Shown: positions 35,509 through 47,462, counted from the stretch's first letter. The stretch is 64,000 nt of DNA from VRUE01 sp963717375 (GCA_963717375.1 OY970329.1:930001-994000); one strand, 5' to 3'. A program made the numbers and translations. The notes: generated by a model from the letters alone, not told the origin.

Positions 35509-37647
35509 GTGAACGGCACCACGACCCTCTTCGACACCGACGCCCCCGGGCACTCGGCGACGGTCGAGGTGCTCGGCGTCATCTTCTGCGCCGAGGACGA
35601 CGGCTACGCGGTGCTCGAGGTCCAGGACGCCGAGTCGGGTGAGGGCTTTGCCCTGGTCGGCCCCGTCGCCCATCTCGGCGTCGGCGACCGGGCTGAAGTC
35701 AGCGGCGAGTGGCAGACCCACGCCCGCTACGGACGCCAGCTTCGCGCCCAGGGTGCGCTGCCGCTCGACCCCGCCGATCGTGCCGGACGGATCGCCTACC
35801 TGACCTCCCTGCGCCATATCGGCCCCGCCCGCGCGGAACGGCTGGTCGACGAGCACGGCGAGGGAGTCTTGGGAGCGATCGCCGCCGACCCGCACGGCGT
35901 CTTCGCATCGCTGCGCGGAGTCAGCCCCGACCAGGCGCAGGACGCGACCGAGTCCTGGCACGCCAGCCGCGCCGTCCGTGATCTGCACGTGCAGCTGGCG
36001 CCGCACGGGCTCGCCCACCTGGCGGCGCCGATCCACACCCGCTTCGGCGACAGCTCGATGGCGATCCTGCACGAGGATCCCTACCGCCTGACCGAGGTCG
36101 CCGGCGTCGGCTTCGCCCGCGCCGACAAGATCGCCCTCGCCGCCGACGTGCCGCCGGAGTCGAGCCGGCGCGCCCAGGCGGGCGCGGTCTACGCCCTGAC
36201 CGAAGCCGAACAGCAGGGCAACAGCTACCTGCCGCTGGCCGAGCTGACCCAGCGCACGGCGAAGCTGCTCGGGCTCAACCCCGACCCGGAAGTGCTGAGC
36301 GAGGCGCGCGGGCTGATCGTCGACGAGGGCCGCGTCTACCGCGAGCTGACCCATGCCAGCGAGCTCGCGGTGGCGCAGACGCTGGCCGCGCGCACAGCCG
36401 CTCCTCCCCACCTCGATCACGACCCGGGCGAGACGCCGCCAGAGAGTGGCGGCGGCACCGAACTGACCGACGAGCAGTGGTCGGCGGTGCGGGGTGCCTT
36501 TGGGGCGCGGATCTCGGTCCTCACCGGCGGGCCCGGCGTCGGCAAGACCGCCTGCACGCGGGCGATCGTCGAGCAGGCCGAAGAGGCCAACCTGCGCATC
36601 GCCCTCTGCGCTCCGACCGGGCGCGCCGCTCGCCGTCTCGAGGAGGCGACCGGACACTCGGCGCTGACGATCCACCGCATGCTCGAGTGGATGCCCGGGC
36701 GCGAGCCCACCTTCAAGCCGGACCATCCGCTGCCGGCGGACCTGACGATCGTCGACGAGTCCTCGATGCTGAACCTGCGCCTGATCGAGATGCTGCTCGG
36801 CGGCCTGGCCGAGTCAACCCACGTCGTCTTCGTCGGCGACGCCGATCAGCTGCCCCCGATCGGCGCCGGCAAGCCCTTCGAGGACCTGATCGCCGCGGGG
36901 ATCGCCCCGGTCGTCCGCCTCACCCAGATCTTCCGCCAGGCGGCGCGCTCGATGATCACCACCGCCGCCCACGAGATCAACCAGGGGCGCCCGCCCCACC
37001 TCGAGCCCGGGGACGATCAGGACCACGACTTCTTCTTCATCGACCGGCCCAACCCCGAGCGGGCGCTGGAGACCGTGGTCGAGGTGGTCGCCGAGCGGGC
37101 GCCGAGCCGCTTTGGCGTCGACCCGATCCGCGACGTCCAGGTGCTGGCTCCGATGTACAGGGGGGCAGTCGGCATCGACGCCCTCAACGAGCGCCTGCAG
37201 GCCCGGCTCAACCCGACCGGCAAGCGCGCCGCCGGCGACCGCTTCCGGATCGGCGACCGCCTGATCCAGACCCGCAACTCGCACGAGCTCGGCCTGATGA
37301 ACGGCTCGATCGTCTTCCTCCGCGCCGACGACCCCGACGACGAGGAGATCGTCGTCGACACCGACGAGGGCGGGACCCTGACCATTCCCTACGGCGAGAC
37401 CGCGACGCTGCGCCTCGCCTACGCGATCTCGGTCCACAAGGCGCAGGGCTGCGAGGTCCCGGTCGTGGTCGGCGTCTGCCATCGCTCCCACTCGCGGATG
37501 CTGACCCGCCCGCTGCTTTACACGGCGATCACCCGCGCCCGCAGCAGCTGCGTGCTGATCGGAGACCGCGGGGCGTTGGACGCCGCGGTGGGGCGCGACG
37601 ACAGTGGCGGGCGCCACTCGGGGCTCGCCGAGCGACTGCGCGGCTAG
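35509..37647 (+). CDS. recD2: ATP-dependent RecD2-like DNA helicase
   Basis: 712 residues from GTG at 35509. An N-terminal OB/SH3-like and helix-hairpin region (about 1-210; LRHIGPARAERLVDEHG and VAGVGFARADKIAL) precedes the SF1 motor. Walker A GGPGVGKT is at 340-347. DLTIVDESSMLNLRLIEMLL is motif II, VFVGDADQLPPIGAGKPFEDL motif III, and AYAISVHKAQGCEVPVVV with LLYTAITRARSSCVLIG the C-terminal motifs. It is a 5'-3' helicase without RecBC partners, probably in repair. No recB or recC nearby. Confidence 0.94.
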   Translation: MNGTTTLFDTDAPGHSATVEVLGVIFCAEDDGYAVLEVQDAESGEGFALVGPVAHLGVGDRAEVSGEWQTHARYGRQLRAQGALPLDPADRAGRIAYLTSLRHIGPARAERLVDEHGEGVLGAIAADPHGVFASLRGVSPDQAQDATESWHASRAVRDLHVQLAPHGLAHLAAPIHTRFGDSSMAILHEDPYRLTEVAGVGFARADKIALAADVPPESSRRAQAGAVYALTEAEQQGNSYLPLAELTQRTAKLLGLNPDPEVLSEARGLIVDEGRVYRELTHASELAVAQTLAARTAAPPHLDHDPGETPPESGGGTELTDEQWSAVRGAFGARISVLTGGPGVGKTACTRAIVEQAEEANLRIALCAPTGRAARRLEEATGHSALTIHRMLEWMPGREPTFKPDHPLPADLTIVDESSMLNLRLIEMLLGGLAESTHVVFVGDADQLPPIGAGKPFEDLIAAGIAPVVRLTQIFRQAARSMITTAAHEINQGRPPHLEPGDDQDHDFFFIDRPNPERALETVVEVVAERAPSRFGVDPIRDVQVLAPMYRGAVGIDALNERLQARLNPTGKRAAGDRFRIGDRLIQTRNSHELGLMNGSIVFLRADDPDDEEIVVDTDEGGTLTIPYGETATLRLAYAISVHKAQGCEVPVVVGVCHRSHSRMLTRPLLYTAITRARSSCVLIGDRGALDAAVGRDDSGGRHSGLAERLRG

Positions 37648-37669
37648 CGACCCAAGCCATACTCCGCCG

Positions 37670-38368
37670 ATGGAGGACCGCTCCGCGTCGAGGCCGTCGC
37701 TGGCCGCAGTCGCGTTCACCCTGGCGGGTGTCGCGCTTCTCGGCGTCCTCGTCTTCGCGGTTCCGGCACTGCACGACGCCGTCGTCGCGGCTGTCAACGG
37801 CGACACCGCCGAGGTGCGCAGCCAGCTCAACGACCTCGGGATCGCCGGCCCGCTGCTGATCGTCGCCCTCGCCCTGCTCCACGCGGTCGTCTTCTACCCG
37901 GCCGAGATCGTCGACGCCGCGGCGGGCTTCGCCTACGGCTTCGTCCCGGCGCTCGCCCTGACGATGACGGCCTGGCTGCTCTCGGCGATGCTCTGTTACG
38001 CGATCGGCCGATCACTGGCCCGCCCTTTGCTCGACCGCTGGCTCGGCCGCGAGCGCTTCGAGCGCACCGAGGCGATGATCGAACGCGGCGGGGCCACCCT
38101 GCTGATCTCCGTGCGGCTGATCCCGATCTTCCCGTTCAGCCTCATGTGTTACGCGGCCGGCGCCGCTCGCGTCCCGGTCTGGCGCTACCTCTGGACCACC
38201 GCGGTCGGCTACCTGCCGATCACAGCGGTCTCGGTCTACTTCGGCACCCGGCTGGAAGGCCTCAGCCTCACCGACCCGCTCGTCCTCGGCACCGTCGCGG
38301 TCCTCTTGGGCCTGCTGTTCGCCGGCCACTGGGTGGTGAAACGGGGAACGGCCGAGACGGAGCGGTAA
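37670..38368 (+). CDS. TVP38/TMEM64-family membrane protein
   Basis: 232 residues from ATG at 37670 (MEDRSASRPSLAAVAFTLAG). About six hydrophobic segments. The SNARE-associated/VTT domain is marked by HAVVFYPAEIVDAAAGFAYGFVPALALTMTAWLLSAMLCYAIGRSLARPLLDRWLG, with the E in FYPAEIV and the later ISVRLIPIFPFSLMCYAAG. These proteins are membrane lipid/solute handling proteins; exact function is unknown. It lies 22 bases after recD2 but probably is not functionally linked. Confidence 0.88.
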   Translation: MEDRSASRPSLAAVAFTLAGVALLGVLVFAVPALHDAVVAAVNGDTAEVRSQLNDLGIAGPLLIVALALLHAVVFYPAEIVDAAAGFAYGFVPALALTMTAWLLSAMLCYAIGRSLARPLLDRWLGRERFERTEAMIERGGATLLISVRLIPIFPFSLMCYAAGAARVPVWRYLWTTAVGYLPITAVSVYFGTRLEGLSLTDPLVLGTVAVLLGLLFAGHWVVKRGTAETER

Positions 38369-38371
38369 GAC

Positions 38372-40708
38372 CTAGCCGACGTGCTTGACCTTGAAGCGAA
38401 CGGCCACCGGCGTGTGGTCGTCGTTGCCGGCGGCGTCGCGCGCCACCGCCAACACGACGTGGGAGCCGACCTCGAACCGACGCGCGAGCCTTTCGGGACA
38501 GCGGCGGAAAGCACCGCCGTCAATTTGGCAAACGTAGGTGACGTCGGCCTCGTCGGAACCGAAGCGCATGGCAACCCGAGCGCTGCGACCGCGAGTGCGA
38601 ATCGTCCTCGGAGGACGCAGAAGGATGAAGGTGCGCGGCTGCCGCGACTCGCCGGTGACTTCGGGCTTCGGTTCTGGAGTCGGATCGACCACAACCGGAG
38701 GGGTAAACGACGGGGGGTGGGATTCGGACCCCCAGTCACCAGGCGCTCGCGCTTCTTCCGGCGAGCCTTCGGCGACGGGTGGACTGCATAGAGGCGGAGT
38801 GAAGGCGGTCGGCGCCAGCAGGCTTTCGATCGCGCCCACCGCTTCGACCAGTCCAGCCCCGACCGCGCATGGGCCAAATTCCGGTTCAAACGGCATCGCG
38901 GCGCTGTGGAGCAAGGCTTCGCGGATGTCTTCGGGTTCAGCGGCGGGTTCCGCTTGAAGCATCAGGGCGGCGACGGCAGCGGCATGAGGCGCTGCCGCCG
39001 ATGTACCGCAGAAGTGCCAGAAGCCGCTGGAGAGGAACGCGAAGAACGTGGTTTTGCCGCAGTCCGTCGCCGTCAGGTCGGGCTTGGAAACTTCTTCGGG
39101 AGGTTCAAGCGGTGCGGCGGCAACTTTTTCTTCGAAAGGACCGAAGTCGTGGCGGACGGGGCCCCGTGAGGAGTAGGACTCCGGCTCGGAAGCGTCGTTG
39201 AAGGCAACGGCGCCGGTCGAGATCGCCGCGGCGGAGCCGCTGTGCCCGAAGATCGTGGGCCCGACCACGTCTTCTCCCGTCGAGCGCGGATACTCGGTGG
39301 CTTCGACGCCACCTCCGTTCTCAATCAGCGCGAACTTGACCGCTGGGGAGCCACCTCCGGAGAAGCGATTTACCGCCAGTTGCACGGTCTTCGGGGTGGC
39401 ACTGATGTTGGTCCAAGCAAAGGACTCGAAGGGCATCTGGCTGACCTGGATGTTCCTTTCGCGCGACTGGGCGATCAAGTCGCCATCGGAGTCGAGCAGG
39501 AAGGCATCGAGGTCGGTCGCCACGCCATTCCAGGGTTCGTCCCACTGCAGGTCGACGGTCAGCGTCGCACCCGGTTCGACCCTCATCCCAAAAGTCTTAT
39601 CGGCCTCCGTGCCGGGGTCGAAGTCGAGACAGTGGCTGCCGTTCTCAGCCGGAATCGCCTGCACTTCCGGCGGGCAGCTCTGCGCGTCTCGGAATTCGGG
39701 GGTTTCCCAGGAAGCAATGTCATGCCCTTCTTCGTCGATCAAGTTGTTGTTGCCCGCGGCCGAGAAGTAGGTCGTGCCGGCTTCGACGGCTTTTTTCACG
39801 GCAACCGCGACCTGTCCGTCCTGGAAGAAGGGCTCTTCCTGGTAGAAGACGTCGTCGACGATCACGCCCGCCCCGGCTTCGACCAGGGCTTCGATGTTGT
39901 GGGCGAACGATTCTTCGCCGTTGAAAGCGGAGGCGAACTTGATTTTCGCCTTCGGTGCCAGGTCGTGGACGATCTGAGCCATCGCACGGCCCTCGTCCGT
40001 CGCTCCGGCTGAGCTTTCCTTTTTGCTCAGGACCTGCGTCGTCGTCGTACCCGGGCATGCTCCCGGCAGGTCACCGCTTGCCACGTCTTCATTCGCGTGG
40101 GTCGCAATCGGTTTGCCGCTGTCGTCCGGAGCTTGGGTCGCCTGGTTGAAGGAGTCGGAGAGGATGCCGACGGTGACGCCGCTTCCATCGAGCGCCGGCG
40201 GGCCTTCGCGCGCGGTTTTGGCGTTGAGCTGTTCGTCCCCCTCGGAGACGATTGTCCCGGAGGGGCATACCGGCGCCGCCGTCAACGGCGCAAGGATCGG
40301 CGTAACTCCCTCGACTCCGGGCACGCTCGCGATCGCGAGCAGCTGCTCAGGCTTGGCGGCCACGGTAACCGTCTGGTAGACGCCGCTGCTATCGACGGTC
40401 TCAGCCCCGGCGGATCGCAAGTCGTCGAGCGCCGAGAGGGCGCCGTGATCGAAGCGCACCCGCGCCAGCACCCGTTCGCCTTCCCGCAGCAGGCTCCCCG
40501 GCCCCTCGAGGGCAAGGTCCAACGCCCTTGCCTGCTTGGCCGGCGAAGCGCCTTGCAGCGAGGGTGCCGCCAGCTCGGCAAAGCGGGGGGAGAGATTTCC
40601 GGCTCCCCTGGCTGCCATCGCCGAACCGGGCCCCAGGGCTGGTGAAACGGTCGCGAGGGCAAGCAAAAGCAGGCCTGCCCGGCAGGTCAATCGTCGCCCT
40701 CGGGTCAT
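38372..40708 (-). CDS. Secreted subtilase-like peptidase with glutamate in place of the catalytic histidine
   Basis: 778 residues from ATG at 40708. Signal peptide LTCRAGLLLLALATVSPALGPGSAMA. The subtilase fold shows Asp185 (VGILSDSFN), the oxyanion region FSAAGNNN near 315, and Ser570 in CGTSAAAPHAAAVAAL. Where HGTxVA is expected, the chain reads TDEGRAMAQIVHDLAP with Glu239, the arrangement of S53-like subtilases. A CARDB-like insertion (TLTVDLQWDEPWNG) sits between. The C-terminal Ig-like module (CQIDGGAFRRCPERLARRFEVG) is common in this lineage. Downstream of the divergent csp region; role outside the cell, substrate unknown. Confidence 0.88.
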   Translation of the reverse strand: MTRGRRLTCRAGLLLLALATVSPALGPGSAMAARGAGNLSPRFAELAAPSLQGASPAKQARALDLALEGPGSLLREGERVLARVRFDHGALSALDDLRSAGAETVDSSGVYQTVTVAAKPEQLLAIASVPGVEGVTPILAPLTAAPVCPSGTIVSEGDEQLNAKTAREGPPALDGSGVTVGILSDSFNQATQAPDDSGKPIATHANEDVASGDLPGACPGTTTTQVLSKKESSAGATDEGRAMAQIVHDLAPKAKIKFASAFNGEESFAHNIEALVEAGAGVIVDDVFYQEEPFFQDGQVAVAVKKAVEAGTTYFSAAGNNNLIDEEGHDIASWETPEFRDAQSCPPEVQAIPAENGSHCLDFDPGTEADKTFGMRVEPGATLTVDLQWDEPWNGVATDLDAFLLDSDGDLIAQSRERNIQVSQMPFESFAWTNISATPKTVQLAVNRFSGGGSPAVKFALIENGGGVEATEYPRSTGEDVVGPTIFGHSGSAAAISTGAVAFNDASEPESYSSRGPVRHDFGPFEEKVAAAPLEPPEEVSKPDLTATDCGKTTFFAFLSSGFWHFCGTSAAAPHAAAVAALMLQAEPAAEPEDIREALLHSAAMPFEPEFGPCAVGAGLVEAVGAIESLLAPTAFTPPLCSPPVAEGSPEEARAPGDWGSESHPPSFTPPVVVDPTPEPKPEVTGESRQPRTFILLRPPRTIRTRGRSARVAMRFGSDEADVTYVCQIDGGAFRRCPERLARRFEVGSHVVLAVARDAAGNDDHTPVAVRFKVKHVG

Positions 40709-40903
40709 CACCGTCACGGTATCGACTGGTCTCCTCTTATCCTCAACACGGCCAGACGCCATTCCGAGCGCCGCGTCAAGCGCCCGATCCCTGCTACGGT
40801 CCGCGCGTTAGGTCGGATCGATATCCGGCAAAGTCGTGTCTAGCGCTCGCGTCGTTGCTTTACCGAAGCCTCCGCGTTCGCAGCACATCAATGGAGGCAA
40901 TTC

Positions 40904-41110
40904 ATGCCGACTGGAACAGTCAAGTGGTTCAGCGACGACAAGGGCTACGGGTTCATTACGCCCGACGACGGCTCTAAGGACGTCTTCGTCCATCACAGCG
41001 CGATCCTGGGTGAGGGCTTCAAGTCCCTGGCCGAGGGCGCCAAGGTGAGCTACGAGTCCGAGGAAGGCCCCAAGGGCCCCGCCGCGGCGAGCGTTCAGCA
41101 GACCTCGTAG
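40904..41110 (+). CDS. Cold-shock-domain protein
   Basis: 68 residues. RNA-binding RNP1 KGYGFITPDD and RNP2 VFVHHSAI are present in a single OB-fold, opening MPTGTVKWFSDD. It melts RNA structure during cold or general growth. GGAGG at 40893-40897 precedes ATG, and the long gap before it (40709-40903) probably encodes a 5' leader, as in other csp genes. A near-perfect intrinsic terminator follows. Confidence 0.95.
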   Translation: MPTGTVKWFSDDKGYGFITPDDGSKDVFVHHSAILGEGFKSLAEGAKVSYESEEGPKGPAAASVQQTS

Positions 41111-41133
41111 TCGCACACCGCACTTGAGCAGTA

Positions 41134-41163
41134 CGAGGCCCGCCATTGGCGGGCCTCGTTTTT
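41134..41163 (+). terminator. Rho-independent terminator after the cold-shock gene
   Basis: CGAGGCCCGCC (41134-41144) pairs perfectly with GGCGGGCCTCG (41148-41158) around a 3-base loop and is followed by TTTTT (41159-41163). It begins 24 bases after the stop codon. Typical bacterial intrinsic terminator geometry. Confidence 0.95.
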
Positions 41164-41216
41164 GCAACACGAGCAAACACGAGCATCAGACAGTGCCTTC
41201 TTATCCTTCCCGTTCC

Positions 41217-43046
<1,830 letters not shown>

Positions 43047-43073
43047 CCCACCTGAATCGCCGCGGCGAGCGCT

Positions 43074-43113
43074 TAAAAAAAAGAGCCGCCGGGCGCGTGG
43101 CCCGGCGGCTCTT
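43074..43113 (-). terminator. Rho-independent terminator after the acyl-CoA dehydrogenase gene
   Basis: AAGAGCCGCCGGGC (43081-43094) pairs perfectly with GCCCGGCGGCTCTT (43100-43113). A run of A on the plus strand from 43075 gives a T run on the minus strand, matching an intrinsic terminator for the minus-strand gene ending at 43141. The other direction (typA) lacks T residues, so it is probably one-way. Confidence 0.93.
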
Positions 43114-43140
43114 GGTTAGGGCCCCTGCCCTAAGTACTGA

Positions 43141-44373
<1,233 letters not shown>

Positions 44374-44444
44374 TGGTCGAGGCTCCTTCTTTGTCGGTGC
44401 GTAAGCCTTTTCACGCGGCCGCGCAGCAGGGCGACGACCACCGA

Positions 44445-44460
44445 TTGACTGGTCAGTCAA
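44445..44460. promoter_or_regulatory. Operator-like inverted repeat upstream of acyl-CoA dehydrogenase
   Basis: TTGACTG (44445-44451) and CAGTCAA (44454-44460) form a perfect inverted repeat with a 2-base centre. It lies between the divergent dehydrogenase and membrane-protein genes. TetR-type fatty-acid regulators bind similar short palindromes, but no regulator is adjacent, so the link is inferred. Confidence 0.6.
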
Positions 44461-44515
44461 CCAGGTCAAAGGCTACCGGATAGCAGCGCCAGAGCGAGAC
44501 CCCTACCCTTGGAGG

Positions 44516-44998
44516 ATGGTCTGGCCCCTGGCATTGACCTACGTGCAGAGCGGCTATGCGCTGGCCGCGATCACGCTCCTGATCCTGCCTATCGCCGCCT
44601 TCAGCTTCGTTCGCTCCGGCGCTGCCTGGGATGAGATCGGCAAGGGCCGCTTCGGCGTGATGCACTCGATGCCGGCACCACGCCTGTCCCAGCCGGCGCA
44701 GCCGCTCGACAAAGTGGCCCAAGCCGCGGAGACGCGCCAAATGCTGGAGGCAAAGTCCTACCGGCGCTTACAGCGTGGCGAACCGCCGCTCGATGTAGAT
44801 GCCGAGGTTGCTTTGCTGCTCGACGGCGGGCCGGACACCGGCTCTGGCAAGGCGGATTTGGACGAGAAGCTTCGGGCCGAAGTGCGCGAGTTGGTGATTG
44901 CCCGCAACGAACGGCGCATGCGCGGCGGCAAGGAGCCGCTCGATGTCGAGGCCGAGGTGGAGCGGCAGGTCGCCGATTTCATAGGATTGGGCACCTGA
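44516..44998 (+). CDS. Membrane-anchored protein with a duplicated RxExLDVxAEV motif, unknown
   Basis: 160 residues. N-terminal membrane helix (ALTYVQSGYALAAITLLILPIAAF). A repeated segment occurs twice in the cytoplasmic part: YRRLQRGEPPLDVDAEVALLL and ERRMRGGKEPLDVEAEVERQV, about 60 residues apart. Helical, charged, possibly an interaction domain. Function unknown. Its TGA overlaps the next ATG by one base (TGATG), so it forms an operon with the following gene. Confidence 0.75.
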   Translation: MVWPLALTYVQSGYALAAITLLILPIAAFSFVRSGAAWDEIGKGRFGVMHSMPAPRLSQPAQPLDKVAQAAETRQMLEAKSYRRLQRGEPPLDVDAEVALLLDGGPDTGSGKADLDEKLRAEVRELVIARNERRMRGGKEPLDVEAEVERQVADFIGLGT

Positions 44999-45342
44999 TG
45001 GCTGGCGCCGCCGAGGAGAACCTTTACGAGGTCGAGGATCTGCTGATGCAGCCCGGGACCTACTTCAACCCGCAGACCGAGGTGCTGGTCGTCGTCGACG
45101 ACTCGACCTCGCTCGACCAGGAGGTCTTCAACATGGAGGCCTACGAGGGGGCTGACTGGGTGCGCATCTCCGATGAGGTGCCGGTCGACGAAGACAGCCG
45201 CGACCGGGTGCTGGAGAAATTCCAGACCAGCTACCACCCCGGCTCGACCGGCTCGGTCTCCGAGACGGCTCTGGAGCAGGGCGACGAGGAGCTCGACGAG
45301 GACGAGGCCGGCCAGGACCCCGGCCGCGAGGACGCCGAGTAG
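44998..45342 (+). CDS. Conserved hypothetical protein
   Basis: 114 residues. It starts MAGAAEENLYEVEDLLMQPGTYFNPQTEVLVVVDDSTSLD and ends with an acidic tail (ELDEDEAGQDPGREDAE). The N-terminal 80 residues look like a small beta-alpha domain. No known function. The start overlaps the upstream stop by one base, and its own stop overlaps the next GTG by one base (TAGTG), showing a tight operon with the broken peroxiredoxin gene downstream. Confidence 0.75.
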   Translation: MAGAAEENLYEVEDLLMQPGTYFNPQTEVLVVVDDSTSLDQEVFNMEAYEGADWVRISDEVPVDEDSRDRVLEKFQTSYHPGSTGSVSETALEQGDEELDEDEAGQDPGREDAE

Positions 45343-45491
45343 TGCTCGAAGCCGGGGCGGCGGCGCCCGACTTCACCCTGCCCGATCAAGACGGCGAAGA
45401 GGTCAGCCTCTCCAGCTTCCTGGGCGAGACGATCGTTCTCTACTTCTATCCCCGCGCCGACACGGAAATCAACAGCGTCGGCCTGCCGTAA
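45342..45491 (+). pseudogene. Truncated peroxiredoxin (Bcp) gene remnant
   Basis: GTG at 45342 overlaps the upstream stop by one base. Translation gives VLEAGAAAPDFTLPDQDGEE then SSFLGETIVLYFYPRADT and EINSVGLP before TAA. The first 41 residues are a Bcp/PrxQ N-terminus; the expected TPGCTTQ catalytic motif and everything after are missing, replaced by 8 foreign residues. An intact paralogue is at 46915. The last matching stretch is TATCCCCGCGCCGACACG (shared by both genes), so the break is at that point. Confidence 0.85.
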
Positions 45492-45554
45492 CGCCCCACC
45501 TAAGCCGTCAGCCGGCAGTCCGCTCGGTTGAAAGCACGAGGTAGGGTGCGGGCG

Positions 45555-46886
45555 GTGAACTGTCGTGTGCTCCTTCCGGTACTTGCAGCGTTCCTCGTTT
45601 TGCTGGGGACGGCCTTGCCCGCTGCCGCAGCAATGGCGGCGACCCGGTACGCGGCCCCGGGCGGGACCGGCAAGGATCCGTGCGCCAACCCGTCGCGTCC
45701 CTGCTCCGTGTACACCGCAGGGGACGCCGGCGCCCCGGGGACGACGATCGCGGCCGGCGACGTGATCGAACTCGCCCCCGGCACCTACTACGCGAGGGAA
45801 GAAGGCGAGTTCGGATACATCCCGCCCGTGCTCCTTCCCAAGGGGGTGACTCTGCGCGGCGAACTGGGGAAGCCGCGGCCGGTCGTCGTCATGCCGGCGG
45901 ACTCGTTTGCCGACAGCGCCTTTTACGTTCCGGCAAGAGCCGAAGTCGCCGATGTGGAAATCCGCAACCTGATGGACACGTCCCGGGCTATCAGCATTTC
46001 GGGAGGCACGATCGACGGGGTGATCGCGCGCTCAACGATCACCACTGAACCCACCTGCGCCTTCGACGGGGGCACTGTCCGCAACAGCGCCTGCATCGCT
46101 TCCGGCGGAGGCCCGGCTATCGTTGGCGGTGGCACCAGAAAGGGAACGTTGAGCGGCGTGATCCGCAATAGCACCCTGATCGCAACCGGCCCAGGCTCGG
46201 TCGGGATGGCGTTCGGCTTCAGTGCCTTCAGGCGAGACTTGAAAGTGAACATCGACGTGGCCGGGACCTTGATCGCGGGCGAAGCGAAGGACGTGGTTGC
46301 GACAGGCTCGTCGCTCGACAAAGGCACCAGCGCCAGGGTGGACATCGAACTTCGGAGCTCGCGCTACGCAACGGTCGGGACGGCGGGCAAAGCCTCGGCC
46401 ACCGCGCCGGGCACCAACGGCAATATCAGGGCGATTCCATTGCTCGCCCGTGACAACCTGCACCAGCTGCCTGACTCGCCCACCGTCGACAGGGGCGCCG
46501 TCGACCGCGCCAGCGGCAACCTCGACGTCGACGAGCAGCCGCGGACGATGGGTGTCGCGGCCGACATCGGCGCCGACGAGTTCGACCTCTTTGCCGCTCC
46601 TTGGGCCAACCTCGCGCCGGTCACGAAACTGCTGCACCCTGAAGTCACCGGTTTCCGCTGGACCAATTTCTCCTTCGGCTCTAGCGACATCGGCTCCCAC
46701 TTCGAATGCAAGCTGGATCGCCGGCCCTACCGAGCATGCGCGTCCCCGTATTGGACAAAGGCGGGGCTTGGGGAGCATGTCTTCCGCGTCCGGGCGATCG
46801 ACCCACAGGGGCTGGCCGACCCAACCCCCGCCACCTTCCGTTGGAGCATCCCGGCCCGGCTGGCATTTCAGAAGGGGCCTCGGTGA
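45555..46886 (+). CDS. Secreted beta-helix protein with C-terminal Ig-like module
   Basis: 443 residues from GTG at 45555. Signal peptide VLLPVLAAFLVLLGTALPAAAA. The start of the mature part (ATRYAAPGGTGKDPCANPSRPCSV) and repeating GDVIELAPGTYY, GGTIDGVIARSTIT and SGVIRNSTLIATG turns indicate a right-handed parallel beta-helix. The end (FECKLDRRPYRACASP ... GEHVFRVRAIDPQG) is an Ig-like module also seen in the subtilase at 38372. Polysaccharide binding or cell-surface role is likely, but unproven. It sits between the broken and the intact peroxiredoxin genes. Confidence 0.78.
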   Translation: MNCRVLLPVLAAFLVLLGTALPAAAAMAATRYAAPGGTGKDPCANPSRPCSVYTAGDAGAPGTTIAAGDVIELAPGTYYAREEGEFGYIPPVLLPKGVTLRGELGKPRPVVVMPADSFADSAFYVPARAEVADVEIRNLMDTSRAISISGGTIDGVIARSTITTEPTCAFDGGTVRNSACIASGGGPAIVGGGTRKGTLSGVIRNSTLIATGPGSVGMAFGFSAFRRDLKVNIDVAGTLIAGEAKDVVATGSSLDKGTSARVDIELRSSRYATVGTAGKASATAPGTNGNIRAIPLLARDNLHQLPDSPTVDRGAVDRASGNLDVDEQPRTMGVAADIGADEFDLFAAPWANLAPVTKLLHPEVTGFRWTNFSFGSSDIGSHFECKLDRRPYRACASPYWTKAGLGEHVFRVRAIDPQGLADPTPATFRWSIPARLAFQKGPR

Positions 46887-46914
46887 CGTTGAAGTTGAGC
46901 TAGCCTCCGCGCCG

Positions 46915-47397
46915 ATGCTTCAGGCAGGCGACAAAGCTCCCGACTTCGAGTTGCCCGACCAAAACGGCGATCCGGTCAAGCTCTCTGACCTCAAAGGTCA
47001 GACCCTCGTACTGTATTTTTATCCCCGCGCCGACACGCCGGGCTGCACGACCCAGGCCTGCGGCGTCCGCGACCGCAGCGCCGAGTACAAAGCGGCCAGC
47101 GCGCGCGTGATCGGCGTCTCCCCCGACCCGGTCGAGGCGGTGACCAAGTTCGCTGGCAAATTCGACCTCGACTTCACCCTGCTCGCCGACGCCGACCACG
47201 CCGTGGCCGAGAAATACGGCGCCTGGGTCGAGAAGTCGATGTACGGCAAGAAGTACATGGGCGTGCAGCGCGCGACCTTCGTCATCGGCCCCGACGGCAA
47301 GATCGCCAAGGTCTTCCCCAAAATCGCGCCAAAAAAGCACGACGACCTCGTGCTGAAAGCGCTCGACGAGCTGGCTGCAGCAAAAGCGCCCAGGTAG
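46915..47397 (+). CDS. bcp: Thioredoxin-dependent peroxiredoxin, Bcp/PrxQ type
   Basis: 160 residues from ATG at 46915. Peroxidatic and resolving cysteines lie in RADTPGCTTQACGVRD with the typical C-x4-C spacing. The fold continues VIGVSPDPVEAVTKFAGKFDLDFTLLAD and RATFVIGPDGKIAKVFPKI. It reduces hydrogen peroxide and organic hydroperoxides using thioredoxin. Its N-terminal 40 residues closely resemble the truncated copy at 45342. It follows the beta-helix gene with a 28-base gap. Confidence 0.95.
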   Translation: MLQAGDKAPDFELPDQNGDPVKLSDLKGQTLVLYFYPRADTPGCTTQACGVRDRSAEYKAASARVIGVSPDPVEAVTKFAGKFDLDFTLLADADHAVAEKYGAWVEKSMYGKKYMGVQRATFVIGPDGKIAKVFPKIAPKKHDDLVLKALDELAAAKAPR

Positions 47398-47462
47398 CGC
47401 TGCGACCGAGGACCTATCTCGACCACAAGCTAGTGGCCGAGATAGGTAGCGCCATCCGCGAC

